From: Labilibaculum sp. K2S
GTDB lineage: Bacteria > Bacteroidota > Bacteroidia > Bacteroidales > Marinifilaceae
Assembly (NCBI RefSeq): GCF_030372765.1
Contig: NZ_JAUCMW010000025.1
Span: forward strand, 1-64,000
Reading direction: 5' to 3'
DNA length: 64,000 nucleotides
Positions 63,101 through 64,000 of this stretch are shown piece after piece (the stretch's first letter is position 1; the number at the start of each line of letters is the position of its first letter). A program made the position numbers and the translations under genes. Below the pieces are notes generated by a model. The model saw nothing but the letters and a program-made list of their open reading frames with translations. It ran no database searches and was not told the DNA's origin.

Positions 63101-63778
63101 ATGATGGAACAAACAACAAGAATTACCAAGGAAGAGATCCCTTTTGAGAAGCTGGAGAAAGCCGGGATCAAAAAAGATTTTGTAGATCGAATGGAAAGTC
63201 AGGAATTAAAAGATTTTTTAAATGGCTTTCGATCTGCCAAACTATACACGATCAATGCTAAAATCAATGATGAGCAGTATCAGATTCCTACTAAAATCAG
63301 ATTACAGAAAGAGGAAGATGGCAGCGTGAAAGTAAAGGTGCATCCCATTCAACGCCTGCACATTCCTGATGAATATTTGGGACACAAATTCACTAAGGAA
63401 GAAAAAACGGCTCTTTTGGAAGATAAACACTTAGGAAAAACAATTGAAATGATTAATCAGAAGGGAGAAAAGGACAATTACTATCTTTCCTTGGATCCCA
63501 AAACCAATGAGCTGATTCCACTTCGTTCCAAACACATAAGAGTGCCGGAAAAGATCAAGGGAGCAAGTCTTTCTGAAGAACAAAAGCAGCAATTGGCAGC
63601 TGGAAAGAAAATACATCTGGATGGGATGACAGGAAAAAACGGGAAGAAATTTTCGGCAAGCCTTCAGGTGGATGCAGCCAATCGCAGCATCAATTTTTCT
63701 GGTTTTAAACAGGAGAAAGAGAAGGAAAAGGAACAAAAGCCAGAGAAAAAAAGAGGAAACAAACAAAAAGTTGGATGA
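63101..63778 (+). CDS. DUF3945/DUF4099-type mobile-element protein
   Basis: A 225-residue soluble protein with an N-terminal helical part (IPFEKLEKAGIKKDFVDRM) and a DUF3945-like region: repeats of K-G-A-x-L-S-E-E-Q-K-Q-Q-L-A-A-G-K, then LDGMTGKNGKKFSASLQVDA and INFSGF. The tail is a run of Lys/Glu. Such proteins are common beside topoisomerase and mobilisation genes in Bacteroidota elements; their function is not established. It ends the visible operon, with a terminator behind it. Confidence 0.82.
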   Translation: MMEQTTRITKEEIPFEKLEKAGIKKDFVDRMESQELKDFLNGFRSAKLYTINAKINDEQYQIPTKIRLQKEEDGSVKVKVHPIQRLHIPDEYLGHKFTKEEKTALLEDKHLGKTIEMINQKGEKDNYYLSLDPKTNELIPLRSKHIRVPEKIKGASLSEEQKQQLAAGKKIHLDGMTGKNGKKFSASLQVDAANRSINFSGFKQEKEKEKEQKPEKKRGNKQKVG

Positions 63779-63803
63779 TTTACTCATGCTTCGGTTAAGG
63801 TGA

Positions 63804-63844
63804 GGGAAGACATTTCTATTGGTTGGGAGGTCTTCCCTTTTTTT
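63804..63844 (+). terminator. Rho-independent terminator ending tra operon
   Basis: GGGAAGAC and GTCTTCCC form a perfect 8-bp stem around an 18-nt loop, followed by seven T. It lies 26 bp past the preceding stop. Confidence 0.85.
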
Positions 63845-63983
63845 GAAAAAATAAACTGAATCAAGGACTGGATTTAAAATTTAAAGAGGGGAATGCAAGA
63901 TGTGTTTTTGTAATACAAAAACTCTTGTGCCTTCCGGCAGGGACTTTTCATCCGGGGATGAAAAGCTTGATTGTCCAATGGAC

Positions 63984-64000
63984 AAGGAGGAATAGATATG
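63984..64000 (+). promoter_or_regulatory. Ribosome binding site and possible start of next gene
   Basis: AAGGAGG (63984-63990), unusual in this A+T-rich Bacteroidota DNA, lies 7 bp before an ATG that forms the last three bases of the window. A further gene of the element probably begins here. Confidence 0.4.

Overview
The window is from a Bacteroidota chromosome, probably a marine or anaerobic member of the Bacteroidales/Marinilabiliales (the finer placement is inference). The supporting signs are type IX secretion (T9SS) C-terminal sorting domains, FISUMP and BspA-type leucine-rich surface proteins, PAS-rich histidine kinases, few Shine-Dalgarno sites, an RteC regulator and a CTnDOT-type tra gene set. 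No rRNA, tRNA or CRISPR array was seen. Base composition is mosaic: 1-10.3 kb is visibly G+C-rich, 12-50 kb is strongly A+T-rich, and 50-64 kb is intermediate.

1-10.3 kb: a surface-protein island. It holds two FISUMP proteins with Ig-like modules (the first cut by the window edge), a thioredoxin-like secreted protein, a TMEM175-type channel, and a 1117-residue cysteine-rich LRR protein whose gene carries five near-identical 330-bp tandem repeats. The gaps hold diverged copies of one intergenic repeat. 10.3-12.3 kb: an IS3 element with a recognisable -1 frameshift site, abutting a decayed IS3 remnant, then a Crp/Fnr-type regulator on the minus strand.

13.2-32.1 kb: signalling and envelope genes. 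A membrane LuxR-type regulator, a receiver lacking its phosphoacceptor Asp and a four-PAS kinase lead into an Ig/T9SS protein and a compact five-gene operon (19581-24779). That operon encodes a small secreted subunit, a two-Ig-domain chaperone-like protein, an 889-residue usher-like outer-membrane protein and two further subunits. I read it as a chaperone-usher-like fibre or surface-assembly system specific to this lineage, and it is the most interesting candidate here. A lipoprotein beta-propeller, a T9SS-exported glycerophosphodiesterase and a second PAS kinase follow. Behind that kinase lie pseudogene fragments of the Ig/T9SS gene and perhaps of the last subunit gene, suggesting a decayed second copy of the locus.

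32.3-47 kb: an apparently co-oriented polysaccharide/envelope cluster. It contains a frameshifted and an intact receiver, a HEAT-repeat membrane protein, a processive GT2 glycosyltransferase, a 1627-residue hybrid kinase (8 PAS, HisKA, HATPase, REC, Hpt), an LtaS-like sulfatase-fold enzyme, an unknown membrane-anchored protein, a hemerythrin and a YaiO-type TPR/beta-barrel porin. The GT2 plus YaiO pairing recalls E. coli yaiP-yaiO.

47-64 kb: a short graveyard (orphan HicB-like antitoxin, IS256 remnant, lipoprotein pseudogene), then an integrative conjugative element: rteC, excisionase-like HTH, wHTH protein, DnaC-like ATPase, a 945-bp non-coding region with repeats and hairpins, and a continuous tra operon (TraE, F, G, two TraH/I-position proteins, J, K, L, M, N, coupling ATPase, DUF3945-type protein). 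No relaxase or integrase is inside the window, so the element continues to the right.
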